The position numbers and the translations under genes were made by a program. A DNA stretch of 64,000 nt, taken from positions 30,497 to 94,496 of the forward strand of contig CAYZQO010000015.1 of the NCBI GenBank assembly GCA_964480725.1, written 5' to 3'. Below are positions 16,373 through 25,367 of this stretch, piece by piece. The notes under the pieces are model-generated. The model did no database searches, was not told the origin of the DNA, and saw only the letters and a list, made by a program, of their open reading frames with translations. Source of the stretch: JAFGBI01 sp964480725. Lineage in GTDB: Bacteria; Myxococcota_A; Polyangia; Polyangiales; Polyangiaceae. Numbering within the stretch: the stretch's first letter is position 1; every line of letters starts with the position of its first letter.

Positions 16373-18095
16373 TCAGCGGGCGTTCGGGCCGCGTCGGCGC
16401 CGCGCTCCGAGCGCGCCGAGCGCCAGGAGCCCGAGTAACAGGCCTGCGGTTCGAGCTGACGAAGGGGCAGCGACGCGGCAGCCGCAAGCCGGATCCTCGT
16501 CGAGGTTGCTCTTGGTCGAGGCGGGACCGGCTGCGACGCCGCCGGTGAGGGTCCCGCCGCTGGTCGCCGCGCCGCCGATGCTGGCGGCTCCCGTGCCGAG
16601 GGTGCCGCCGGCGGGCGCGCCGCCGCTGCCGAAACCCGAGCCTCCGCCGGTCGCGGCGGCGCCGCCGGTGCCGAGGACGCCACCGGTCGGGCTGGTGCCG
16701 CCAGTGGGCGCGAGGCCCCCCGTGGCAGAGATGCCACCGGTGGTCGGGACTCCGCCTGTGCTCGGCGCGCCGCCCGTNNNNNNNNNNNNNNNNNNNNNNN
16801 NNNNNNNNNNNNNNNNNNNNNNNNNNNNNNNNNNNNNNNNNNNNNNNNNNNNNNNNNNNNNNNNNNNNNNNNNNNNNGCCGGGGACACCGCCCGTGCCGG
16901 GGACACCGCCCGTGCCGGGGACACCGCCCGTGCCGGGGACACCGCCCGTGGCCGGAACACCGCCGGTCGTGAAGCCGCCGCCCGCCGGGACGGTGCCGCC
17001 GCCCGCCTCGACGCCGCCGGTGCCGGCACCACCGGTTGCCGGGCTGCCGCTGGCGCCGCCCGCGCCGCCGGTCGGCATTGCGCCGCCCGTTCCCGGCTCG
17101 CCCCCGGTCCCGCCGCTGCCGCCCGTGCCCGAGCAGGCCTCGACTTGGGGATCGAGGCCGCCGGCCTCGTCGAGGCCGAAGAACTCGAGAATCGCGTCCT
17201 GCTCGTAGGGCATCGAGTGGGCGCCGTTCTGCCCGGCCCAGGCCTGGAAGACGACGTAACCGCAATCATCCTCCCAGAACTGGCGCTCGTAGGTGGCGTT
17301 CGCGGTGGTGAGCAAGTCGGTCGAGGTCGGCGTGGTGTCGAGGCCGAGGACGTTGGTCCACTCCTTGATGGACTCGTTGAAGTTGTTGAAGTTGATGGTC
17401 GCGTCGGCTGTGCCGTGGAAGAGCTGGACGCGCGGGCGCGGACCGGAGTAGCCCCCGTGCATGCCGCGGACGAGGTCACCCCACTGCTCGGCCGTCTTGG
17501 TCGTCCTCCCGCCCGCGCAGTTGCCGCTCCACTGGTTGCTCGGGTCGTAGCCGTCCGCCCAGCACCCCGCCGCCACTCCCGCCCGCGCGGCGCCCGCTTT
17601 GAAGACGTCGGGGTACACGGCGAGCAACGCCTGCGTCATCATCGCCCCCGACGAGCCCCCCATCACGTACACGCGGTCCGCGTCGCCGCCGTATTGCGCG
17701 AGCACGTAGTCCACCATCTGCACGACGGCCTGTGTGTCGCCGCCGCCGTCGTGGGTCAGCGACTGGGTCGTGCCGACGTCCCAGCAGTTGCGGCCGGTGG
17801 CCTCCGGGAGGATGAGGATGAAGCCGTTGCGATCGGCCGCCGACACGACGCCCGAGATACTGCCGAAGTACCCTTCGGCGGGGGTCCCGCAGGAGTGGCA
17901 CCCGACCACAATCGGCGGGTGCTCGGCCAGCGTGTCCGGGACGTAGATGTACATGCTGACGTAGCTCGGCACGCCGCTCGCACCCCAGGTGCTGCGGTCC
18001 ACCGGCGTCAGGGATGCCGCCCGCGCAGGGGGGGCGACGAGCAGTCCGAGGGAGAGCGAGGCGAGCGCGAGCGCCGGGAGCTGGGATCGATGCAT
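16373..18095 (-). CDS. secreted CE1/PHB-depolymerase-like esterase with MYXO-CTERM (split by a sequence gap)
   Basis: A secreted carbohydrate esterase, likely acetylxylan or feruloyl esterase. A signal peptide (cleavage near APPARA) is followed by an alpha/beta-hydrolase domain: oxyanion region PPIVVGCHSCGTPAEG, nucleophile motif VMGGSSGAMMTQ, the acid and His regions in LFHGTADATINF and NGAHSMPYEQ, to about residue 325. A TGG linker then runs into a 100-N gap. Beyond the gap the linker continues in another frame and ends in CGCR, a hydrophobic helix LLLGLLALGALG and RRRR, a MYXO-CTERM surface-sorting tail. The apparent frame change is an artefact of the arbitrary gap length. ATG 18095 has AGAGG upstream. 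Confidence 0.88.
16778..16877. other. 100-N scaffold gap
   Basis: A run of exactly 100 N, the conventional size for a gap of unknown length. It interrupts the GGVPGT-type tandem linker of the esterase gene; the 15-bp unit CCGGGGACACCGCCC repeats four times on its right flank, so the assembler probably failed on this repeat. Confidence 0.95.
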
Positions 18096-18392
18096 GGGAA
18101 CTACCTCTGGAGGGAAGGCGTGGACGCGGAGTGCCCAGCGCTCCGGTCCCTATCCGCGGCGAACCCTGGACGCGACCTGCCTGCGAAGCGCGGAGGACGG
18201 ACGGACCGTCCTTTTGCCGGGGATGATAGCGCCCGTTTGGAGGCTGGTCACGGGCCGAACGCCCCCGGTGCCATTCTCGGCCTCTCGTCGTGCGGCCGCA
18301 GCAATTTACCACGAAACTGGTCGCGCACGGCCATTCATTCCTCCGTGGAGCCCGGGGGCCCGCTCCGATCCACACTTCGCCTGGAGCCACCG

Positions 18393-20189
18393 ATGACGCG
18401 ACCCACCGCCGCTCTGCTCTCCGTCTTCTCCGCCGCCCTGGTGGTCACCGCCTGCGGCGGCGGCCAGGACCCAGCGACCACCTCGCTGGAGGAGGGTTCT
18501 GGGGTTGGGAGCGGCGGGGTTGGGGGCAGCGGGGTCGGTGCCGGAGGGATCGGGATCGGCACGGGTGGGACCGCGGTCGGCAACGGAGGGACCGTGGTCG
18601 GCAACGGAGGGACCGTGGTCGGTACGGGCGGTAGCGAGCCGTCGACGGGCGGATCGTCAGGGACCGGCGGCACGGCGCTGGGAACGGGCGGCACCGCACC
18701 GCCGACGGGCGGGGCGTCGGGAACGGGCGGCAGCGAGCCGTCGACGGGCGGGTCGTCGGGGACCGGCGGCGTGGCGCCGGGCACGGGTGGCAGCGAGCCG
18801 GCGACGGGCGGGTCGTCGGGGACCGGCGGCGCGGAGCCGGGCACGGGCGGCAGCGAGCCGTCGACGGGCGGGTCGCCGGGGACCGGCGGCACGGAACCGG
18901 GCACGGGCGGCAGCGAGTCATCGACGGGCGGGGCGTCGGGGACCGGTGGCGGCGAACCGGCGGATCCGGTCTGCGAAGTCCCGCCCGCGAGCGAGCACCA
19001 GCCCAACCCGAGCGTGGGCGGGGGCGGATCGCCCTACGACGAGTCCGACCACTTTCTCCTCTTCGGGCTGGCCGAAGCCGACAGCGCGTTGAACACCCTG
19101 GAGGCGGCTCACCAGTGCTTCGTCGAAGACTGGTGCTGGCGTTCCCCGGGGCTGTCCGTGCACGCGGACGATGGCCCCTACTACAAGTTCAACGTCTACG
19201 CGGAGCCCAGCCTGAGCGCCGGCGGCTACATGCAGTACGACTACACCGCGGGCATCGCCTACATCGAGGTGCTGGCGAGCCTCATCGACGACGCGGGGGT
19301 GACGGTCCACGAGTACGGTCACGCGCTCACTCTGACCGAGTACGGCTGGGTGGATCAGAAGAACACGGGCTTCTGGTGGGAGAGCGTCGCCAACTTCGTG
19401 GCGGACACCTTCATGACCTCGCCCTTCTGCGCGGACGCCAGGGACGCCCACGGGATCGCGGAGGGGCGGACCCTCATCGACCTCGACACGGTCATCGGGC
19501 ACTCCTACTGGACCATCTGCATGAACCAGAACTACTACCAGGCCTGGCCGTTCTTGACGTACCTGACCAACAATCCCGACGGCTACCCGGGGCTCGGTCG
19601 GATGGCGCTGCCCGATCTGTTCCGCAACCACCTGGGCAACAACGAGACGCCCTTGCACGTGCTCGAGCGGCTGGCGTCGCCGGTCACCGTGCCCACGATC
19701 CTGGGGCGCTACTGGGCGCGCATGGCCTACCTCGACATCGGGCACCCGCAAGCCCAGAGCGCGTTCTTCGACGCTCGAAATCGGCTGGACTTCGACCACC
19801 TGACTTCGGTCGGCGATCAGACCTACGCGCCGGTCGCGGGCCGCGCGCCGCGCTACGGCGGCGCGAACATCGTCCCGCTGGAGGTGACCGGCGACGGGAC
19901 CGTGAGCGTCCAGGTGACGAACCTCGGCAACGGGCTGCCGGAGAGCGACTTCGTCGCCACCCTGTCCGTTCGCGCCGCGGGCGGCTCCGTGCGCTACGTG
20001 GACCTGCCGGACGGCGCCGGGCAGGCGACGGTGGGGGGCGACGAGGAGGTGAGCCTCGTGGTCGTGAACGCGCCCGACGAGCTCTACCTGTACGACCCCG
20101 AGTTCATCGACGCGGAGCCGTCCTCGGACCCCGCCAACACCGAGCTCCACTACGAGGTCCAGATCAACGGGGCGACCCCGGGGAGATAG
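18393..20189 (+). CDS. zincin-like (DUF6055-type?) TGG-linker lipoprotein
   Basis: A 598-residue lipoprotein: signal peptide with lipobox VVTAC (Cys about 20), a TGG linker to about residue 188, then a domain with HEYGH (VTVHEYGHALTLTEYGW) and a downstream glutamate in WWESVANFVADTF, giving a gluzincin HExxH...E pattern. The following CMNQNYYQAWPFLTYL and YWARMAYLDIG segments and a beta-rich C-terminus match the pattern of DUF6055-type secreted proteins and of the paralogue at 9923-11818. Activity is unproven. ATG 18393 follows GGAG. It is divergent from the esterase at 18095 and converges on the OmpA gene with only 22 bp between stops. Confidence 0.78.
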   Translation: MTRPTAALLSVFSAALVVTACGGGQDPATTSLEEGSGVGSGGVGGSGVGAGGIGIGTGGTAVGNGGTVVGNGGTVVGTGGSEPSTGGSSGTGGTALGTGGTAPPTGGASGTGGSEPSTGGSSGTGGVAPGTGGSEPATGGSSGTGGAEPGTGGSEPSTGGSPGTGGTEPGTGGSESSTGGASGTGGGEPADPVCEVPPASEHQPNPSVGGGGSPYDESDHFLLFGLAEADSALNTLEAAHQCFVEDWCWRSPGLSVHADDGPYYKFNVYAEPSLSAGGYMQYDYTAGIAYIEVLASLIDDAGVTVHEYGHALTLTEYGWVDQKNTGFWWESVANFVADTFMTSPFCADARDAHGIAEGRTLIDLDTVIGHSYWTICMNQNYYQAWPFLTYLTNNPDGYPGLGRMALPDLFRNHLGNNETPLHVLERLASPVTVPTILGRYWARMAYLDIGHPQAQSAFFDARNRLDFDHLTSVGDQTYAPVAGRAPRYGGANIVPLEVTGDGTVSVQVTNLGNGLPESDFVATLSVRAAGGSVRYVDLPDGAGQATVGGDEEVSLVVVNAPDELYLYDPEFIDAEPSSDPANTELHYEVQINGATPGR

Positions 20190-20211
20190 TCGCGTCGCCG
20201 GCTTCGCGCGC

Positions 20212-21168
20212 TCAGCAACCCTGGGTGAGATACTTCCAGGCCGGGGTCCGGCCTTTGGTCACCAGGGGCGGTTCGACCGCCAGGATGTAGTCGACCCGGC
20301 GGTTGGCCTGCTCGTCCACCTCGTCGGCCGTGAGCTGCTTGAGGGCGGTTTCGCCGAACCCCTCGTAGGCGATCGGGGTGCACAGGCCTCGCTTCATGAA
20401 CCAGGCCGCGATGGCTCGCGCGCGGTCCCTCGACAGGTTCAGGTTGTGCCCGTCGCTCCCGCGGGTGTCCGTGTGCCCCGCGATGAACAGGGTGATCTTG
20501 CCGAGCTGCTTGCCCTCGACCTTGGCGAGGACCGCTTTGATCTTGTCGTAGCTGTCCTCCAGGCTCGGCACCTCGCTCTGGCGGATGATGGCCCGATCGG
20601 TGTCGAACTCCACCTCCCGGTGCTCGATGCGGACCGTCCAGGGGATGAGAAAGACGCTCTGGTAGCCGCCGTCGTCGCCGGTGACGCGGATCTCGATCTT
20701 CTCGATCTCGTCGCGGGGGATGGGATCCCAGCGCATCTCCCGCGCCGGGCCGGCGTAGCGGAACGCCTTCTCCACCGTGGTCTCCCCGTCCTTGAGGGTG
20801 ATCTTCATGCCGAGCTGGCAGATGGGACCGTCCATCTCCGCCTCGAGCCGCCCCTCCTCGATGCTGACGAGCTTGCGGTCGATCAGCAGCTTCAACTTGG
20901 CGTCGCTCTCGCGACACTCGCCGGCGCCCTCCTCGTCCTGCTGGAGGGACTCCGACTCGGTGCGGGGGGGGCTCGACGGCTCGGCGGTCGCCGCTTCGGC
21001 GAACGGCGATTCCATCGGCGCTTCCGCCTCGGCCGCGGGCTCCGTCGCGGGCTCTGGGTCGGTGCGCTCAGCGGCCGTGCTCGGCTCGGTGATGGACTGC
21101 TGGGCCCCGCCGCAGCCCGGTGCGACGAGCCCGACGAAAACGGCGAGGGTAGGGGTGACGTGCTTCAT
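20212..21168 (-). CDS. OmpA-family lipoprotein
   Basis: A 318-residue envelope protein that should anchor the outer membrane to peptidoglycan. A signal peptide with lipobox VAPGC (Cys about 19) is followed by an acidic, Pro/Glu/Ala-rich spacer to about residue 80, a middle domain with two cysteines, and a C-terminal OmpA peptidoglycan-binding domain: VEFDTDRAIIR, then IAGHTDTRGSDGHNLNLSRDRARAIAAWF and YEGFGETALK, with NRRVDYI at the end. The Asp and Arg residues that bind diaminopimelate are in HTDTRGSDGHN and SRDRARAI. ATG 21168 has GGAG upstream. The gene is monocistronic. Confidence 0.93.
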   Translation of the reverse strand: MKHVTPTLAVFVGLVAPGCGGAQQSITEPSTAAERTDPEPATEPAAEAEAPMESPFAEAATAEPSSPPRTESESLQQDEEGAGECRESDAKLKLLIDRKLVSIEEGRLEAEMDGPICQLGMKITLKDGETTVEKAFRYAGPAREMRWDPIPRDEIEKIEIRVTGDDGGYQSVFLIPWTVRIEHREVEFDTDRAIIRQSEVPSLEDSYDKIKAVLAKVEGKQLGKITLFIAGHTDTRGSDGHNLNLSRDRARAIAAWFMKRGLCTPIAYEGFGETALKQLTADEVDEQANRRVDYILAVEPPLVTKGRTPAWKYLTQGC

Positions 21169-21826
21169 CGGTGACTCCGTGTCCTCCGCGCTGTGTCAAG
21201 CCCGGCCAGGGTAAGGAGCGCCTCGAGGATTCACAACGGGAGAACGCCGGTGGCTGGCGCTGCGACGGGCTCTTCTCGCCCGCGGGGGTCCCGAGGGTCC
21301 CGGCGCCGACGTCCACAGTCGTCCTGGGCGGAGGGCGACCGAGCGCGCGACCCGAGCGCGCTGCAGCAGATCGCCGGGCGATGGGGCGGGAGGCGAGGGA
21401 CGTACGGCGGTAGCGGCGCGTTCCTCGATCGGCTGCGGGCTGGCAATCCCATTTTCGAGATTCGTGCCAGGGACTTGCGAGCCCCGCGATCCGCTCGCGG
21501 TGGACACCCCCGCGGGTCGACGCTACCGTGGGCATCGTGTCGTGGGCGGTGAACGAGGCAGGGCGAAGCGCCGGGGATTCCGGCTTGTCTTCGCTGCGCC
21601 GGGGTCCCGTGGGCCTGCGCTTCGCCCTGGGTTGGGGGCGTCGTGGGCTCGCCCGCTTCTCGCGGCGAGAACCGGCTGATCCGGGCTGATCCAGCGCGTC
21701 TTTGGTGACGTCTGACACGCTGGGCGGCCGCGTCGTGACGCGACGGCGGTGTCCCGCGTGCCCCGAGCTCGTCTCGCGATCCGCGAGCGAGAGGTCGTCG
21801 ACGTTGACGCTGCTGGAGGCACCAGG
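21169..21826. other. 658-bp intergenic region upstream of divergent ompA-like and GNAT genes
   Basis: I see no gene with convincing codon use, no tRNA and no clear repeat. It must contain the promoters for the OmpA lipoprotein (leftward) and the GNAT-racemase-methyltransferase operon (rightward), but no confident promoter boxes were recognised. Confidence 0.4.
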
Positions 21827-22324
21827 ATGGAACCTTACGACCGCAAAGAAGCGCTGCTGGTTCGGGATCTCCCCGAGATCACGATCATCGCATCCGGGCA
21901 AGAGCTCCCGGAGTGGACCTGTCGGGAGGCCCTGGCGGCCTTCATTCACGAGTACATGAAGCCCTACGAGGACACGTTGCCCGACACGCAGCGGGGCGTG
22001 GACGACGCGCTCGGAAGCCGACCCGACGAGGGTGGGTTCGTCGTGCTGGCGCGGGTTGACCGACGCCTGGCCGGGGCATTGGTCATGCTCCGCACCGGGA
22101 TGAAGGGCTACGTCCCGGAGAATTTGCTGCTCTTCGTGGCGGTCGACGACCGCCTGCGAGGGCATGGCATCGGGGGTGCGCTGATCCGGGCTGCCGTGGC
22201 GCGTTGCGAGGGGAGCGTGAAGCTGCACGTCGAGTACGACAACCCGGCGCGGCGCCTCTACCAGCGGCTCGGCTTCAGCAACAAGTACGCCGAGATGCGT
22301 TTCGTTCCCGGTGAGGCACCATGA
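21827..22324 (+). CDS. GNAT-family N-acetyltransferase
   Basis: A 165-residue acetyltransferase. The acetyl-CoA binding motif A is clear (VDDRLRGHGIGGALIRAAV), preceded by the beta4 strand NLLLFVAVDD and followed by VKLHVEYDNPARRLYQRLGF, the typical GNAT C-terminal region. ATG 21827 has GGAGG 8 bases upstream. Its stop overlaps the start of the next gene (ATGA at 22321-22324), so it is the first gene of a three-gene operon with an amino-acid racemase-like enzyme and a methyltransferase. The substrate is unknown; an amino acid or amine product of the racemase is a reasonable guess. Confidence 0.9.
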   Translation: MEPYDRKEALLVRDLPEITIIASGQELPEWTCREALAAFIHEYMKPYEDTLPDTQRGVDDALGSRPDEGGFVVLARVDRRLAGALVMLRTGMKGYVPENLLLFVAVDDRLRGHGIGGALIRAAVARCEGSVKLHVEYDNPARRLYQRLGFSNKYAEMRFVPGEAP

Positions 22325-23544
22325 ACCGCCTCATCCTCAATTTGGACGCGCTGCGGCACAACCTCGGGGTCATCGACGGCTGGATGCGCGATCACGGGGC
22401 CACCTGGACGGTCGTGACCAAGGTCCTCTGCGGCCACACGGAGACGCTCCGGGCTCTCTCGACGATGGGGGTTCGGTCGATCGGGGACTCGCGCCTGCGG
22501 AACCTCAGCTCCCTCGGGGAAATCATGCCGCGATCGTGGTCGCAGACCTGGTACCTGCGGGTTCCCAACCTGGGGTCGCTCGAGGAGGTCGTGCGGCTCG
22601 CCGACGTCAGCCTCAACAGCGAGACGAAGATCATCGAGGCCCTCAACGAGGAGGCCGGGCGCCAGGGCGTGGTCCACCGCGTGGTCATCATGATCGAGCT
22701 GGGCGACCTGCGGGAAGGGATCCTCCCCGGGTCGCTCATCCGCTTCTACGAGCAGATCTTCGAGCTGCCGCACGTCGACGTCGTGGGCATCGGCTGCAAC
22801 CTGGGCTGCATCAGCGGCCAGGTGCCCACCGTGGATCAGTACATGCAGCTCGTGCTCTACCGAGAGCTGCTCGAGCTCAAGTTCGGCCGCAAGCTCCCGC
22901 TCATCTCGGCCGGATCGAGCGTGACGCTGCCGATGCTGCTCGCCCGGGAGCTCCCCAGGGCCATCAACCACTTCCGGATCGGGGAGTCGCTCTTCCTGGG
23001 CAGCGACCTGATCTCCGGGGCGGCGCTCCCCGGGCTGCGCACGGACGCGGCGGTGCTCGAGGCGGAGATCGTGGAGATCAAAAACAAGAGCCTGGTGGCC
23101 GTGGGTCCGGGGGGCGCCGTCGCGCCGTTCGGCGCTGTCGCCCCGCAGGACGTGGCGCCTGGGCAGCGCGGGTACCGGGTCCTCGTCAACGTCGGACAGC
23201 TGGACACGGACACGGCGGGCCTGCAGCCCGAGGATCCGTCGTTCTTGATCGCGGGGGCGAGCAGCGACATCACCGTGCTCAACGTGGGCGACGATCCAGG
23301 GGCGCTCCGGGTGGGCGGCTCCATCCGCTTCCGGCTCAACTACGCGGCGATGCTGCGGTTGATGTCCGGCTCCTACGTCCCCAAGGTCATCGTCCCGGGG
23401 CCCGTCGAGCTGGAGCCGGGGCAGGCGGAGGACGACCGTGACGTCGCGCGCCCGGCGCTCCTCCCGACCAAGCTGGCCCGGGCGGTGCCACCGGCGCTGT
23501 CGTCCCCGCGGGGCGCCGAGGTCCGGCTGAGGAGCGCCCGATGA
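22321..23544 (+). CDS. alanine/ornithine racemase-family PLP enzyme
   Basis: A 407-residue fold-III PLP enzyme. The N-terminal barrel carries the PLP lysine in TVVTKVLCGH (about residue 38), followed by the barrel strands SLNSETKIIEAL, RVVIMIELGDLREGI, VGIGCNLGCISG, LISAGSSVTLP and HFRIGESLFLG, as in the Orr/YhfX group of alanine-ornithine racemases. A C-terminal beta domain ends in a low-complexity 35-residue tail. It probably interconverts or generates a D-amino acid; the substrate cannot be read from sequence. It overlaps both neighbours by 4 bp (ATGA at each end), indicating strict co-translation with the GNAT and the methyltransferase. Confidence 0.88.
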   Translation: MNRLILNLDALRHNLGVIDGWMRDHGATWTVVTKVLCGHTETLRALSTMGVRSIGDSRLRNLSSLGEIMPRSWSQTWYLRVPNLGSLEEVVRLADVSLNSETKIIEALNEEAGRQGVVHRVVIMIELGDLREGILPGSLIRFYEQIFELPHVDVVGIGCNLGCISGQVPTVDQYMQLVLYRELLELKFGRKLPLISAGSSVTLPMLLARELPRAINHFRIGESLFLGSDLISGAALPGLRTDAAVLEAEIVEIKNKSLVAVGPGGAVAPFGAVAPQDVAPGQRGYRVLVNVGQLDTDTAGLQPEDPSFLIAGASSDITVLNVGDDPGALRVGGSIRFRLNYAAMLRLMSGSYVPKVIVPGPVELEPGQAEDDRDVARPALLPTKLARAVPPALSSPRGAEVRLRSAR

Positions 23545-24620
23545 CCGCGCTCGCGCCGAGCTCGAGCCCTGGCCTGGAGACGCTGGTGCGACGGGACCGC
23601 GAGGTCTGGGACTCCTGCGCCCCGAGCTACGAGGACCGGATCGTTCACGGTCACCCCGACGTGCAGGCTTACCTCGGCTTCGAGGACGATCTGATCGACC
23701 GGCTGCTGATCTACCTCGTTCGGGACTGCGGCCGGAGGGTCCGGCTCCACGACGTGGGCTGCGGCTCCGGGCGGCTCCATCTGCGTTACGGCCGCCAGCT
23801 CGCGCCGGGGGGCGAGGAGCGCACGGAGCCGGCCCTCGCGACGGGTCTCGAGGCCGTCTGGGGAGTGGACTTCTCGGCGCAGATGCTGGAGCTGGCACGG
23901 CGCAAGCTCGTCGCGGCGGGGCTGGAGCCGCTGCTGGGTTCCCGCCTACTACTCGAGGAGGGCTCGGCATTCGATCTCCCGGCGCTCGCCGCCGACCCGC
24001 TGCCCGTGGCGGTGACCCTCTGCAACACGATCGGCGTCATGCAGGGGCCGACGGGGGCGGCACGCCTCTTCGCGGCGCTGCGACGGGCCGTTGGGGCCGG
24101 TGGGATCGCCCTTGTGAGCTGCTACCAGCGCGAGGCCGTCGAGGGATTCGCGCTCGGGAACTACGAATCGACCCTGGACGTCTCCGGACAGCCCCGGTGG
24201 TTGACCCCGGCGGACACCGCGACGAGCGCGCACCTGCAGGTCCCGCGGCACTACAAGCGAGCGTACGATCCCTCGTCCACCATCGCGGTGGACGTCTTCG
24301 ATCGATCCGGACGACTCGTCGAGGCCGGACGCCTCTTGACCCGCGACGCCAAGCTGGTCCGCGCGACCCTCCGCACCGGGCACATCCGGACGCACTCCGA
24401 CTACGAGTCGCGGTGGTACTCCTTCCGGCAGCTCGATCGCTGGATCGCAGAGCACTGGTCCGGGGTGCAGACGCACCACGTCCGCGGGGCTGCGCTAGAC
24501 GAGCTGCGCGGCAGGCCTGCGCAGCTCGCGTTTCTGGACGGCAGCGGCCTGCTGGCGGGGTTCTTTCGCCGCTACGGGCACACCCGGAGCGGAGGACACC
24601 GTTGTCCTCGGGCTGGTTGA
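23541..24620 (+). CDS. class I SAM-dependent methyltransferase
   Basis: A 359-residue methyltransferase with motif I LHDVGCGSGRLHL (about residue 72), the acidic loop WGVDFSAQMLELARRKL and a motif IV-like VAVTLCNTIGVMQG. The residues after the core domain (WYSFRQLDRWIAEHWSG) resemble small-molecule methyltransferases. Its start overlaps the racemase stop. The last dozen residues (after FFRRYGH) fall in a stretch that, in another frame, reads as sodium symporter, so the true C-terminus seems to have been replaced by a recombination event. Substrate unknown; the operon context suggests modification of an amino acid or peptide. Confidence 0.85.
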   Translation: MTALAPSSSPGLETLVRRDREVWDSCAPSYEDRIVHGHPDVQAYLGFEDDLIDRLLIYLVRDCGRRVRLHDVGCGSGRLHLRYGRQLAPGGEERTEPALATGLEAVWGVDFSAQMLELARRKLVAAGLEPLLGSRLLLEEGSAFDLPALAADPLPVAVTLCNTIGVMQGPTGAARLFAALRRAVGAGGIALVSCYQREAVEGFALGNYESTLDVSGQPRWLTPADTATSAHLQVPRHYKRAYDPSSTIAVDVFDRSGRLVEAGRLLTRDAKLVRATLRTGHIRTHSDYESRWYSFRQLDRWIAEHWSGVQTHHVRGAALDELRGRPAQLAFLDGSGLLAGFFRRYGHTRSGGHRCPRAG

Positions 24621-25182
24621 CCTGCACTTCCCCGGGGTGGATCCGCAGCAGGTGCTTCCGCGCGTGATGACGGCGCTCAACAGTCCGGTGGTGGCCGGGA
24701 TGCTGGTGGGTGCCCTGCTGATGGCCGTGATGTCGTCCGCTGACTCGGCGCTGAACAGCGCCACGGCCATCTTTGTGAAGGACCTCTTCGAGCATGAACT
24801 CGGCTGGGAGCTGGACGATGCGCGGACGCTGAGACGGGCGCGGATCTGCTCGGCGGCGCTCGGCGGGGTGGCGATTCTGGTCGCTGCGGCGTGGCGGGAC
24901 GTGATCGCGCTCTTGCTCTTCACATACCAGCTGTGGGCCCCGGCCGTGATCGTCCCGGTCTGCGTGGGGATCTTCAGCAAGCGGCATGACCCCAGGCTGG
25001 CGCGCGATGTTCTCGTCACGATGCTGGTCGCGATCGCCGCGACCCTGCTGTATCGATGGTCCGCGTTCAGCGTGAGCTTCGACCCGTCCGTCTTCGGGGT
25101 GGCAGTTGCCTTGACGACCTTCGGTGGGCTCTCCGTGCTCTCGTTCGGCGTTGGGGAGCGCGGGCGATGGGAGGGGCGTTAG
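24577..25182 (+). pseudogene. C-terminal remnant of a sodium:solute symporter (SSF)
   Basis: This frame is open from 24499 but symporter-like sequence begins near 24577 (GAEDTVVLGLVDLHFPGVDP) and includes the highly conserved SSF helix LLMAVMSSADSALNSAT followed by FVKDLF, then four more hydrophobic segments and a natural-looking C-terminus. About 300 N-terminal residues (7-8 helices) expected in the family are missing. The first in-frame start codons (GTG 24637, ATG 24667) lack ribosome sites and would make a 170-180 residue fragment. It overlaps the 3' end of the methyltransferase in another frame, so I call it a truncated pseudogene created by recombination or deletion. Confidence 0.75.
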
Positions 25183-25367
25183 GGCCGAGATCCGTCCGAT
25201 TGCCGCGGCAAGACAACGAACCAGGGCGTCGAGCGAGCAGCCAATCTCGCCCGAGGTGCCCTGGAAGACGCCCCCTCGCCCGGCACGGGCGCGTGTTCTC
25301 CGGGGTGCCGACGCAGCTGGCATACTGGTCGAGGCTCTAGACCTCGGGACGCGGAGCGAGAGCGGGC

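Noticed and set aside
16890..16950. CRISPR-like short repeats beside the first gap
   Set aside because: The 15-bp units are contiguous, in frame, and encode the Gly-Thr-Gly-Gly linker; there are no spacers.
16368..18392. Long plus-strand reading opposite the esterase running into the zincin lipoprotein
   Set aside because: It is the antisense shadow of the esterase gene; the real plus-strand gene begins at ATG 18393 with signal peptide and ribosome site.
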